From positions 61,754-125,753 of the forward strand of contig NZ_QKYU01000017.1 in NCBI RefSeq assembly GCF_003253705.1: 64,000 nt of DNA. Direction: 5' to 3'. Position numbers and translations under genes: made by a program. The stretch comes from Humitalea rosea. Its GTDB lineage: Bacteria > Pseudomonadota > Alphaproteobacteria > Acetobacterales > Acetobacteraceae. Shown here piece after piece: positions 26,208-34,166 of the stretch (position 1 is its first letter; each line of letters starts with the position of its first letter). The notes beneath the pieces are model-generated. The model searched no databases and was not told the origin of the DNA. It saw only the letters and a program-made list of their open reading frames with translations.

Positions 26208-26671
26208 GACCCTTCGATCCCGCCCGCGGAAAATGGATCCCCTGGATCTTCGCCGGGATGATGACCCTGGTCGTCGCGGTGAATGGCGGGCTGATCTTCG
26301 CGGCGCTCTCCACCTTCACCGGCGTCACCACCGGCCGGGCCTACGATCAAGGCCGCGTCTACAATCATGTGATCGAGGAGGCCACGCGCCAGGCCGCCCT
26401 CGGCTGGACCGCGCATGTGGCGCTGGCCGCCGGGCGGCTGTCGGTGGTGGTCACGGATCGCGAGGGCCTGCCGGTCGCGGGGCATATGGATGGGCTGCTG
26501 CAACGCCCGCTGGATGGTCGGGAACTGCCGCTCAGCTTCGCCGCGCCCGCTCCGGGCCGCTGGTCCGCCGAGGCCGTCCCCCCGGCCGCGGGCCAGTGGG
26601 AGGCGCGGCTGACCCTGACCGGCCCCGCCGGCCGGCATCTGGACATCCGCGAGAGGATCATCGCGCCGTGA
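26204..26671 (+). CDS. ccoH: cbb3 oxidase assembly protein CcoH/FixH
   Basis: A 155-aa protein with one N-terminal membrane helix (WIPWIFAGMMTLVVAVNGGLIFAAL) and a periplasmic domain with the FixH signature TGRAYDQGRVYNHVIEEATRQAALGW. FixH helps assembly of the oxidase and copper delivery with the CcoI pump. ATGA overlap with ccoG and a GTGA overlap with ccoI show tight translational coupling. Confidence 0.93.
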   Translation: MRPFDPARGKWIPWIFAGMMTLVVAVNGGLIFAALSTFTGVTTGRAYDQGRVYNHVIEEATRQAALGWTAHVALAAGRLSVVVTDREGLPVAGHMDGLLQRPLDGRELPLSFAAPAPGRWSAEAVPPAAGQWEARLTLTGPAGRHLDIRERIIAP

Positions 26672-29007
26672 CTGCGCGCCTGGCCGCCAATGCCGCGCCG
26701 GTTGCCTGCGCGCATTGCGGTGCCGCGGTGCAGCCGCCGGCACTGTTCTGCTGCGGCGGGTGCGAGGCGGCCCATGCGCTGGTGGCCGGGCTGCATCTGG
26801 ATGCCTTCTACCGCCGCCGCTCTGCCCCGGATGGCGCGCTGCGCCCGGACCCGACGCCGCCCGTGACCCTGGCCACCGCCGCGGAGGCGGAGGCGGGCGA
26901 CGTCTGGCGGCTGGAGCTGATGCTCACCGGCCTGCATTGCGGCGCCTGCGTCTGGCTGGTGGAGCAGGCGCTGGCGGCCGAGCCGGATGTGCTCTCCGCC
27001 CGCGCCGCGCTGACCACACGGCGCCTCACGCTGCGCTGGCGCGGGCCGCGCGACCGCGCCGAGGCCTTCGCGAGCCTGCTCGGCCGCCTCGGCTTCCGCG
27101 CCGTGCCCTTCACCCCCGCCTGCCTGCGCGCCGCCGATGATGTGGAGACGCGCATGCTGGCGCGTTCGCTCGGCATCGCGGCCTTCGGGGCGATGAATGT
27201 GATGCTCGTCTCGGTCGCCGTCTGGGTCGGCGGCGACATGGGCGAGCAGACGCGGGCGCTGATGCATTGGCTCGCGGCGCTGATCGGGCTGCCGACGATC
27301 GCGGTGGCGGGGCTGCCCTTCTACCGCTCCGCGCTCTCGGCGCTGCGCGCGCGGCGGCTCAACATGGATGTCGCCATCAGCATCGGCGTGCTGGCGACGG
27401 GCGCAATGTCGCTGTCCGAGACTTTTCGCAACGGGCGCTTCACCTGGTTCGACGGCGCGACGACGCTGCTCGCGCTGCTGCTGGCGGGGCGGTTGCTGGA
27501 CCGCATGGCGCGCGGCCGCGCCGGGCGGGCCATGGCCGAGTTGCTGGCCTTGCAGGAGGGCGTGGTCCGCCGCCTGAACGCCGCGGGCCAGGCCGAGGAG
27601 GTGCCGGTCGCGGCGATCCGCCCGGGCGATCTGGTGATGCTCGGCGCGGGCGAGCGTCTGCGGCTGGATGCCACGCTGCTGGCGGCACCGGGGCTGTTCG
27701 ACCTCAGCGCCACCACCGGCGAAAGCCTGCCGCGCGCCATCGCGGCCGGGGTCGCGGTGGCGGCGGGCGCGGTGAACATGGGCCGTGCCATGGTGTTGCG
27801 GGTGACGGCGGCGGCGGCCGATGGCTCGCTCGCGGCCATTGGCCGGCTGTTGGAACACGCGGCCCAGGCGCGCGGAAAATTCGTGACCTTCGCCGATCGG
27901 GCCGCCTCGCTCTACGTGCCGGTGGTGCTGCTGGTGGCGGGGGCGACCTTCCTCGGCTGGTGGCTCGGCATGGGGCTGCCCTGGCAGGCGGCGCTGGTGC
28001 CGGCCGTGGGCGCCTTGATCGTGACCTGCCCCTGTGGCCTGGCGATCGCGGTGCCGGCGGTGCAGGTGGTGACGGTCGGCGCCCTGTTCCGCCGCGGCGT
28101 GCTGGTCGCCTCGCCGACCGCGCTGGAACGGCTGGCCGAGGTCGATCACGTCGTGTTCGACAAGACCGGCACACTGACCTCGGGGCGGCATGAGCTGCAC
28201 CCCGGCGCCTGGACCGCCTCCGACCTTCGCGCCGCCGCCGCCTTGGCCCGCGCCAGCCGCCACCCGCTGGCGCGCGGCCTGGTCGCGGCCTGCGCCGCGG
28301 TGCCGCTGCGGCTGGATGTCGAGGAGCATCCGGGCGAGGGGCTGGAGGCCGGCGGCGCCCGCCTCGGCCGCGCCGCCTTCTGCGGTATGGTGGACAGCAC
28401 CGACCAGCCGACGCTGTGGTTTACCCGGCCCGGGCGGCAGCCGGTGGCCTTCCGCTTTTCCGACGCGCTGCGGCCGGATGCCGTGGCTGCGGTCGCCGCC
28501 CTGCGCGCGCTGGGGTTGAGCCTGGAGATCGTCTCGGGCGACACCCAAGGCGCGGTTGCCGCGGCGGCCAAGGCCGTGGGGATTGCCGATATCACCGCCG
28601 GCGCCATGCCGCAGGCCAAGGCCGCGCGCATCGCCGCCCTTCGCGCCGCCGGGCGCCGCCCGCTGATGGTGGGCGACGGGATCAATGACGCAGGCGCGCT
28701 CGGCCTCGCCTATGCCGCCGTGGCCGCGCCCGGCGCGCAGGATCTGGCGCAGGGTGCCGCCGACCTCGTGCTGCGGACGGAGGCGCTGATGGCGCTGCCC
28801 GAGGCGATCCGTGCCGCCCGCCGTGCCCAGGCGCTGGCGCGGCAGAACATCGCCATGAGCCTCGTCTACAACGTCATCGCGGTGCCGGCGGCGGTGTTGG
28901 GGATGCTGACCCCGCTTGTCGCGGCGGCGGTGATGGCAAGCTCCTCGCTCGCCGTGATCCTCAATGCGCTGCGCGCCGAACGGATGGGGGCGGCATGGAC
29001 GCGCTGA
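26668..29007 (+). CDS. ccoI: Copper-translocating P1B-type ATPase CcoI/FixI
   Basis: CcoI pumps copper toward the periplasm for cbb3 assembly. The start is a GTG at 26668 overlapping the ccoH stop, giving 779 aa; the same frame is open upstream but overlaps ccoGH. The N-terminus has a zinc-ribbon-like motif (CAHCG and FCCGGCEAAH), then a heavy-metal domain with GLHCGACVW. Transport and catalytic motifs are complete: CPCGLAIAVP in the membrane, TGESLPR, the phosphorylation site DKTGTLT, and GDGINDAGAL. About eight helices are expected. It overlaps ccoS by 13 bp. Confidence 0.95.
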   Translation: MTARLAANAAPVACAHCGAAVQPPALFCCGGCEAAHALVAGLHLDAFYRRRSAPDGALRPDPTPPVTLATAAEAEAGDVWRLELMLTGLHCGACVWLVEQALAAEPDVLSARAALTTRRLTLRWRGPRDRAEAFASLLGRLGFRAVPFTPACLRAADDVETRMLARSLGIAAFGAMNVMLVSVAVWVGGDMGEQTRALMHWLAALIGLPTIAVAGLPFYRSALSALRARRLNMDVAISIGVLATGAMSLSETFRNGRFTWFDGATTLLALLLAGRLLDRMARGRAGRAMAELLALQEGVVRRLNAAGQAEEVPVAAIRPGDLVMLGAGERLRLDATLLAAPGLFDLSATTGESLPRAIAAGVAVAAGAVNMGRAMVLRVTAAAADGSLAAIGRLLEHAAQARGKFVTFADRAASLYVPVVLLVAGATFLGWWLGMGLPWQAALVPAVGALIVTCPCGLAIAVPAVQVVTVGALFRRGVLVASPTALERLAEVDHVVFDKTGTLTSGRHELHPGAWTASDLRAAAALARASRHPLARGLVAACAAVPLRLDVEEHPGEGLEAGGARLGRAAFCGMVDSTDQPTLWFTRPGRQPVAFRFSDALRPDAVAAVAALRALGLSLEIVSGDTQGAVAAAAKAVGIADITAGAMPQAKAARIAALRAAGRRPLMVGDGINDAGALGLAYAAVAAPGAQDLAQGAADLVLRTEALMALPEAIRAARRAQALARQNIAMSLVYNVIAVPAAVLGMLTPLVAAAVMASSSLAVILNALRAERMGAAWTR

Positions 29008-29159
29008 TCATCCTGGTGCCGGCAGCGCTCGTGCTCGGGCTGCTCGGCCTCGGCGGCTTCCTCTGGGCGCTGCGATCCGGCCAGTACGAGGATCTGGACG
29101 GCGCCGCCAGCCGCATCCTCTTCGACGACCCGCCACCCCCCAAGGAGCCCAAGCCATGA
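28995..29159 (+). CDS. ccoS: cbb3 oxidase maturation protein CcoS
   Basis: A 54-aa single-helix protein: MDALIILVPAALVLGLLGLG leads into FLWALRSGQYEDLDGAASRIL and the proline-rich end DDPPPPKEPKP. The segment WALRSGQ-Y-DLDG-A-RIL is the CcoS/FixS hallmark. CcoS is required to insert heme b and CuB into CcoN. It overlaps both the end of ccoI and the start of the next small gene (ATGA). Confidence 0.94.
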   Translation: MDALIILVPAALVLGLLGLGGFLWALRSGQYEDLDGAASRILFDDPPPPKEPKP

Positions 29160-29335
29160 TCGGCAGCCGCGTTTTCTTCATGATCCTGTCTGTGCTGACC
29201 GCATTGGTCGGGCTGCTCGCCGCCGCCACCGCGCATGACTACCTGCAGGTGTTCGGCCTCGGCCTGTTCGGCTTCGGCGTGCTGTATGCCTTCAGCTGCA
29301 TCAAGCGGCACTATGATGAAAAGGACGCGGCCTGA
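29156..29335 (+). CDS. 59-aa membrane protein at the end of the cco operon
   Basis: The ATG at 29156 overlaps the ccoS stop (ATGA), so it is translationally coupled to an assembly factor. The 59 residues contain two hydrophobic helices (VFFMILSVLTALVGLLAAATA and LQVFGLGLFGFGVLYAFSCI) and end in charged IKRHYDEKDAA. The name of the family is not known to me. Small two-helix proteins in this position occur in other alphaproteobacterial cco loci, as far as I recall. A role in oxidase assembly or stability is inferred from position only. Confidence 0.75.
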   Translation: MIGSRVFFMILSVLTALVGLLAAATAHDYLQVFGLGLFGFGVLYAFSCIKRHYDEKDAA

Positions 29336-29355
29336 GCGGTCAGCCCAGCCGCCAG

Positions 29356-29387
29356 GGGTTCAGGCCCGGATAGGGTTCAGGCCCGGA
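29356..29387. repeat. Short tandem duplication at a gene end
   Basis: GGGTTCAGGCCCGGA occurs at 29356-29370 and again at 29373-29387, a 17-bp period. The second copy contains the stop codon and last codons of the DUF1501 gene, so the tail of that gene has been duplicated into the space between two convergent genes. It lacks inverted symmetry typical of a terminator. Confidence 0.8.
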
Positions 29388-30597
29388 GCAGCCCCGTCTC
29401 GGGTGCTACGGCGCCGCTGTCGGGGAAGGCCGCCGCCACCGCATCGGGGTGCAGGCGCAGGTGGTCGCGCAGCAGCCCCTTGGCGATGGCCCGCAGGTCG
29501 CGGGTGGGGCGCAGGTCGCGGTTCTCGAACAGCGCGTCGCGGGTCAGCCCCGGCCAGTCGGCCAGCACCCGCCCGCCCGCCACCGCGCCCCCGGCCAGGA
29601 AGGCGGCGCCGCCGGTGCCATGGTCGGTGCCGCCATTGCCGTTCACCGCCGCGGTGCGGCCGAATTCGGTGATGCAGAGCACCGCGGTCTGCGCCCAGGC
29701 CTCGCCCAGCTGCGCCCGAAGGGCGGCCATGCCGCGATCGAGCTGCGTCAGCACCGGGGTCATGCGTTCGGTCTGGGCGTTGTGCGTGTCCCAGCCGCCG
29801 ATCTCCAATGCCGCGACGCGCGGCCCATTGGCCTGCGCCAGCATCCGCCCGCCGGCCGCCGCCAGGCGCATGAACCCGCCTTCCATCTGAAGCGGGGCGC
29901 CCGTGGCCAGGGCCTCGGCGGCATAGCCGCGGCCCTGCAGCCCATCGATGACGTTGGGCCCGATCACCGGGTCATCATGCAGCATCTCCGCGATGCGGGC
30001 GTAGAGGTCGGGCTCCGGGCGCGCGGTGCGCGGCGGCGTCCACATGCCCACCCGCTCCGGCCCGCGCATCAGCAGCGGCAGGTCGAGGCCGAGCACGAGC
30101 CCCGCGCGGGAGGCGCGGCCGGGCGCCTCGAGCGGGGCGAGGGCGCGGTTGAGCCAGCCGGAATCCAGCCGCTCCAGCCCGCCGCCCTCCATCAGATCCT
30201 GGGCGTCGAAATGGCTGCGGGTGCGATAGGCCCCGGCGATGGCATGGATCGGCAGCAGGCCGCCCTCGCCATAGAGGCGATGGAAGGTCGGCAGCGCCGG
30301 ATGCAGCCCGAAGCGGCCGCCGAGGTCGAGCACCCCGCCCTCCTGCCCCGGCGCCGGCAAGGCGATGCCGCCACGCAGGGTGGCGTAGTTGGGGTCGGCA
30401 TAGGGGACGAGCGCATGCATCCCATCCATGGCGCCGCGCAGCAGGATCACGACCAGCCGCCGGTCGCCGGCGCCGGCCGCGGCCGGCGCCCTCGTATCGG
30501 CCACCGCCAGCCGCGAGCCCCCGGCCGCCGCCAGCGCGGTCAGGCCGAGCAGCAGCCCGCGCCGGCCGATCCGGGGCAAATGCGAGGAGCGGCTCAT
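29377..30597 (-). CDS. DUF1501 secreted protein
   Basis: A 406-aa DUF1501 protein with a twin-arginine-type signal (RIGRRGLLLGLTALAAAGG). Conserved features include VVILLRGAMDGMHALVPYADPNY, FHRLYGEGGLLPIHAI, YRTRSHFDAQDLME, GGWDTHNAQTERM, ITEFGRTAAVNGNGGTDHGTGG and ALFENRDLRPTRDLRAI. The motifs resemble sulfatase/alkaline-phosphatase-fold enzymes, with potential metal ligands (GGWDTH, GTDHGTG). Export is probably Tat-dependent. The start overlaps the DUF1800 gene by ATGA, the usual pairing of these two families. Function is not established. Confidence 0.93.
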   Translation of the reverse strand: MSRSSHLPRIGRRGLLLGLTALAAAGGSRLAVADTRAPAAAGAGDRRLVVILLRGAMDGMHALVPYADPNYATLRGGIALPAPGQEGGVLDLGGRFGLHPALPTFHRLYGEGGLLPIHAIAGAYRTRSHFDAQDLMEGGGLERLDSGWLNRALAPLEAPGRASRAGLVLGLDLPLLMRGPERVGMWTPPRTARPEPDLYARIAEMLHDDPVIGPNVIDGLQGRGYAAEALATGAPLQMEGGFMRLAAAGGRMLAQANGPRVAALEIGGWDTHNAQTERMTPVLTQLDRGMAALRAQLGEAWAQTAVLCITEFGRTAAVNGNGGTDHGTGGAAFLAGGAVAGGRVLADWPGLTRDALFENRDLRPTRDLRAIAKGLLRDHLRLHPDAVAAAFPDSGAVAPETGLLRA

Positions 30598-31901
30598 CGG
30601 CGTTGCATCTCCCGGCTGGCGAAGAGGAGGGTGAGCGCGTCCCGCCGGCTGCCGCTGCGCTGCACCGCGCTGCGGGTTTCGGCGCGGGCCAGGGGGCCGA
30701 GGGCGCTCTCCAGCACCAGCATCGGGTCGTTCCGCGCGCTGCGCGCGGCGAAGTCATAGGCGACGTCGATGCGCTGCATCATCGGCTCGGGTCCGCTCCA
30801 GCCGGCGGCCGTGTCGGGCCAGCCATTCGGTTGCGCCGCATTCCACATCTGCTGGCCAAGGATGATCGTCCCGCGCTTGAACTGCCCCGCATCGGTGCCG
30901 CCGACGGCGCGATGGATCGCGAGGACATAATCCTGCGGCGAGCGCAGCTTGGTCAGCGGCGGGGCCCAGGCCTCCGGCAGCCGCACCAGCGCGCGGGCGG
31001 CGGCGCCGAGATCGCTGCCGGTGTCGCGCAGCACCCCCTCGATCTTCGCCACCGCCGCCGGTGGCGGGTTGTCCGCCACGAAATGGCGCACGAGCTTGGT
31101 CGCGAGGTGGCGCTGCGTCGCGGGATGGGTCGCGAGCATGCTCAGCGCCGCGGCATAGGCCTCGCCCCCCTCGGGGAAGCGACGGCCAAGCACCGTCTTC
31201 TCGCCCGGCTCATGGCTGGTGGGGGTGAAGACGACGTCGAAGGGCTCGCGCTTCCGCTGGACCCCCCAGCCGGTCATCAGCCGGGCCATCTCCGTCACAT
31301 CCGCCTGGGTATAGCCGCCGGCGGGCGAGAGCGTGTGCAGCTCCAGGATCTCGCGCGCCAGATTCTCGTTCATCCCGCGACGGCCGTGCTTGCCCAGGGT
31401 GCTGTTCGGCCCGACCGAGGCATCCTGGTCCAGGTAGTAGATCATCGCCGCGCTATGCGAGACGGCGTTCAGCATGTCCCCGAAGCGTCCGCCCACATGC
31501 GGCCGGATGGCATCGCGCAGCATCGGGCCGACGCCCACCCGCGGGCCGAGGCCGCTGAGCAGCGAGACGGTGAAGTGGTTGAGCCAGAAGCTCGTCAGCC
31601 GGTCGCGGAAGGGTTCGTCGCTGCGCAGCTGATGGCCGGCCCAGGCGAGTTGCTCGGCGCTGAAGAGCAGGTTCACCGGGCTTTGTTCGCCCGGCTTGGG
31701 CGGGTTCGCCTCCTGCGCCATCCAGATGGCAAAGCCGACCGCCAGCGTGGGCGGGGTGTCGTAGCCCTCGGGCCAAGGCAGCGGCGGGCCGGCACCGACG
31801 GTCTGGGCGTCGAGCCAGGCGAGGGCATCGTCGGGCAGGGGCTCGCCAAGCCGGCGGCCATTGCCGAAGCGGATCGCGGCAACAAGGGGCGGCGTGTCCA
31901 T
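30594..31901 (-). CDS. DUF1800 domain protein
   Basis: A 435-aa DUF1800 protein from ATG 31901 (MDTPPLVAAIRFGNGRRLGEP). Typical segments are FWLNHFTVS, LGKHGRRGMNENLAREILELHTLS, GGYTQADVTEMARLMTGW, HEPGEKTVLG, LATKLVRHFVADNPPP and QMWNAAQPNGWPDTAAGWSGP. The family has unknown function and is nearly always encoded next to a DUF1501 gene, as here with an ATGA overlap. The two proteins very likely act together in the periplasm, though no signal peptide is visible at this start. Confidence 0.92.
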   Translation of the reverse strand: MDTPPLVAAIRFGNGRRLGEPLPDDALAWLDAQTVGAGPPLPWPEGYDTPPTLAVGFAIWMAQEANPPKPGEQSPVNLLFSAEQLAWAGHQLRSDEPFRDRLTSFWLNHFTVSLLSGLGPRVGVGPMLRDAIRPHVGGRFGDMLNAVSHSAAMIYYLDQDASVGPNSTLGKHGRRGMNENLAREILELHTLSPAGGYTQADVTEMARLMTGWGVQRKREPFDVVFTPTSHEPGEKTVLGRRFPEGGEAYAAALSMLATHPATQRHLATKLVRHFVADNPPPAAVAKIEGVLRDTGSDLGAAARALVRLPEAWAPPLTKLRSPQDYVLAIHRAVGGTDAGQFKRGTIILGQQMWNAAQPNGWPDTAAGWSGPEPMMQRIDVAYDFAARSARNDPMLVLESALGPLARAETRSAVQRSGSRRDALTLLFASREMQRR

Positions 31902-32100
31902 GGCGATGATCTCGGACCGGGATTGTGGCGGAAGTTTAGCGCAAATTTTCACCACTTCGCGAACCCGTCCGCACCAGACGCACCGCCTCGACCGCGAGGC
32001 TCAGCAGGCGGCCAGCCCCGCCGCGGGGCTGCCAGAGGCGCTGGAATCCCGCGCCTGGGTGGCGCAGCATGCCGCTTCACGAACCGGAAAGTCCTGCGCC

Positions 32101-32424
32101 ATGGTCCGAACCTTCCTGCGTGCCCTCGGCCTTGCCCTGGCCCTGGCGCCGGCCGCGGCCCTCGCGGATTCCATCGACGGCTTCTGGTGCAGCGAGGCCG
32201 GGCTGCGGCTCAGCATCCAGGGCCCGGCGCTGGTCTCGCCAGGGGCGGCGCGGCTGTCGGGCAACTACAGCCGCCATGCCTTCACCTACCAGGCGCCGGC
32301 GGGCGAACCCGGCGGCGGCGGCGAGGTCCGCATGCAGCTGCTCGGCGAGGACATGGTGCGGGTCGATGCCGCCACCGGCGGCATGGAGCCGGTCTGGCGC
32401 CGCTGCGGCCCACCCGTGAGCTGA
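32101..32424 (+). CDS. Small secreted protein, function unknown
   Basis: A 107-aa protein starting with a classic signal peptide (MVRTFLRALGLALALAPAAALA, cut before DSIDG). The mature part has FWCSEAGLRLSIQG, a predicted beta-rich segment and a second Cys in WRRCGPPVS, so one disulfide is possible. The frame is open upstream, but ATG 32101 is where signal-peptide features begin. It is divergent from the DUF1800 gene, with about 200 bp between, and 43 bp ahead of an aminotransferase gene. No family recognised. Confidence 0.7.
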   Translation: MVRTFLRALGLALALAPAAALADSIDGFWCSEAGLRLSIQGPALVSPGAARLSGNYSRHAFTYQAPAGEPGGGGEVRMQLLGEDMVRVDAATGGMEPVWRRCGPPVS

Positions 32425-32467
32425 GCGCGGATGGACGCACCGGCGGGGCCGTGAAATCCTCGCCGGC

Positions 32468-33805
32468 ATGACCAGCCATATCCTGCACCGCAGCCTGCGG
32501 ACCGACCCCGCCATCGCCGTCTCCGGCCACGGCATCATGCTGCGCGACAGCACCGGGCGGGAGGTGATGGACGGCTCCGGCGGGGCGGCCGTCGCCTGCC
32601 TCGGCCACGGCCATCCCGTGGTGATCGCGGCGATGAAGGCGCAGATCGACCAGCTCTGCTACGCCCATACCAGCCTGTTTTCCTGCGAGCCGGCCGAGGC
32701 GCTGGCCGATCTTCTGGTCGGCCATGCCCCGGGCGGGCTGACCCATGCCTATTTCGTCTCCTCCGGCAGCGAGGCGATGGAGGCGGCGATGAAGCTCTCC
32801 CGCCAATACATGCTGGAGATCGGCCAGCCGCAGCGCAGCCGCTACATCGCGCGGCGCCAATCCTACCACGGCAACACGCTGGGGGCGCTGGGCCTGGGCG
32901 GCAATGCGGCGCGCCGCGCGCCCTATGCGCCGATCCTTGCCGACATCTTCAGTCATGTCTCGCCCTGCTACACCTATCGCGAACGCGGCGAGACGGAGAG
33001 CGACGCGGAGTATGTCGCCCGTCTGGCCGCCGAGCTTGAGGCCGAGTTCCAGCGCCTCGGCCCCGACACCGTCATCGCCTTCTGCGCCGAGACGGTGGTG
33101 GGCGCGACCCTCGGCTGCGTCACCGCCGTGCCGGGCTACTTCCCCGCGATGCGCGAGGTCTGCGACCGCCATGGCGCGCTGCTGATCCTGGATGAGGTGA
33201 TGTCCGGCATGGGCCGCACCGGCCGCACCCATGCCTGGGAGGATGAGGGCGTGACGCCGGATATCCAGGTGATCGCCAAGGGGCTCGGCGGCGGCTACCA
33301 GCCGATCGGCGGCATTTTGGTCGCGGGACGGGTGGCCGAGGCGCTGCGGGCTGGTTCCGGCGTGTTCAAGCATGGCCACACCTATCAGGCCCATCCCGTC
33401 GCCACCGCCGCCGCTTTGGCGGTGCAGCGGGTGATCCGGGACGAGGATCTGCTCAGCAACGTCCGCGCCATGGGCGCGCATCTCGCGGACCGTCTGGTCG
33501 AGCGCTTCGGCAACCAGGCCCATGTCGGCGACATCCGTGGCCGCGGGCTGTTCCAGGCGATCGAGCTGGTCGCCGACCGCGCGACCAAGGCGCCCTTCGA
33601 CCCCGCGCTGCACATCGCCGACCGGATCAGGGACGCCGCCTTCGAGGCGGGGCTCGCCTGCTATCCGATGGGTGGGACCATCGACGGCACGCGGGGTGAC
33701 CATGTGATCCTCGCACCGCCCTACAACGTCACGGCCGATCAGGTTGATAGGATGGTGGACCGGCTGGCTGCCGGGGTGCAGAGGGTGCTGGCTGCGGTCC
33801 GTTAA
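32468..33805 (+). CDS. Class III PLP-dependent aminotransferase
   Basis: A 445-aa fold-type I aminotransferase of the class III (omega-amino acid/aspartate aminotransferase-like) group. Motifs: FVSSGSEAMEAAMKLSRQY for phosphate binding, SYHGNT, LLILDEVMSGMGRTG with the cofactor-binding Asp, and the lysine in VIAKGLGGGYQPIGG; HTYQAHPVATAAALA follows. All catalytic residues are intact. It stands between two secreted-protein genes and no pathway partner is nearby, so the amino donor and acceptor cannot be deduced. Confidence 0.92.
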   Translation: MTSHILHRSLRTDPAIAVSGHGIMLRDSTGREVMDGSGGAAVACLGHGHPVVIAAMKAQIDQLCYAHTSLFSCEPAEALADLLVGHAPGGLTHAYFVSSGSEAMEAAMKLSRQYMLEIGQPQRSRYIARRQSYHGNTLGALGLGGNAARRAPYAPILADIFSHVSPCYTYRERGETESDAEYVARLAAELEAEFQRLGPDTVIAFCAETVVGATLGCVTAVPGYFPAMREVCDRHGALLILDEVMSGMGRTGRTHAWEDEGVTPDIQVIAKGLGGGYQPIGGILVAGRVAEALRAGSGVFKHGHTYQAHPVATAAALAVQRVIRDEDLLSNVRAMGAHLADRLVERFGNQAHVGDIRGRGLFQAIELVADRATKAPFDPALHIADRIRDAAFEAGLACYPMGGTIDGTRGDHVILAPPYNVTADQVDRMVDRLAAGVQRVLAAVR

Positions 33806-33853
33806 CCCTGCGGCGTCCAAACTCGCTCCGACGCACCCCTAGGACCCTCAAGC

Positions 33854-34165
33854 ATGAAGACCCTGTTGCTCGCCTCCGCTGTGTCCCTCTGCGCGCTTGG
33901 GGCCTCGGCCCCCGCCTTCGCGCAGAAGGAGGCGATGGTCATGTTCTACCAGATGCAGATGGCGCCCAGCGTCTGCCGCTGGACCAATGCCGCCGCCACC
34001 ACCCGCCTGGACGCCACCATCGCGGCCCAGGAGCAGGGGCTTCGCGTCTCGGCCACCGAACGTGCCACGATGCGCCGCGAGGCCGAGGCCGATCTGCGCG
34101 CCGACCCCAGCACCTGCGCGGCCGATGGCATGCTGCGCATGATGTACGACGAAGCCGCCAAGTAG
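33854..34165 (+). CDS. Small secreted protein, function unknown
   Basis: A 103-aa protein with a signal peptide (MKTLLLASAVSLCALGASAPAFA, cut before QKEA). The mature 80 residues are mostly helical with two cysteines (SVCRW and STCAA), which could form one disulfide. It lies 48 bp after the aminotransferase gene. Its stop is one base from the stop of convergent sbcC. No known family recognised. Confidence 0.75.
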   Translation: MKTLLLASAVSLCALGASAPAFAQKEAMVMFYQMQMAPSVCRWTNAAATTRLDATIAAQEQGLRVSATERATMRREAEADLRADPSTCAADGMLRMMYDEAAK

Positions 34166-34166
34166 C

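Noticed and set aside
26014..26667. N-terminal extension of ccoI by 218 codons
   Set aside because: It overlaps ccoG and ccoH; the GTG at 26668 with GTGA coupling starts just before the Cys motif typical of CcoI.
31902..32100. Gene or RNA in the 199-bp divergent gap between the DUF1800 and small secreted protein genes
   Set aside because: No plausible frame with a ribosome site and no stable hairpin with T-run; probably just promoters.
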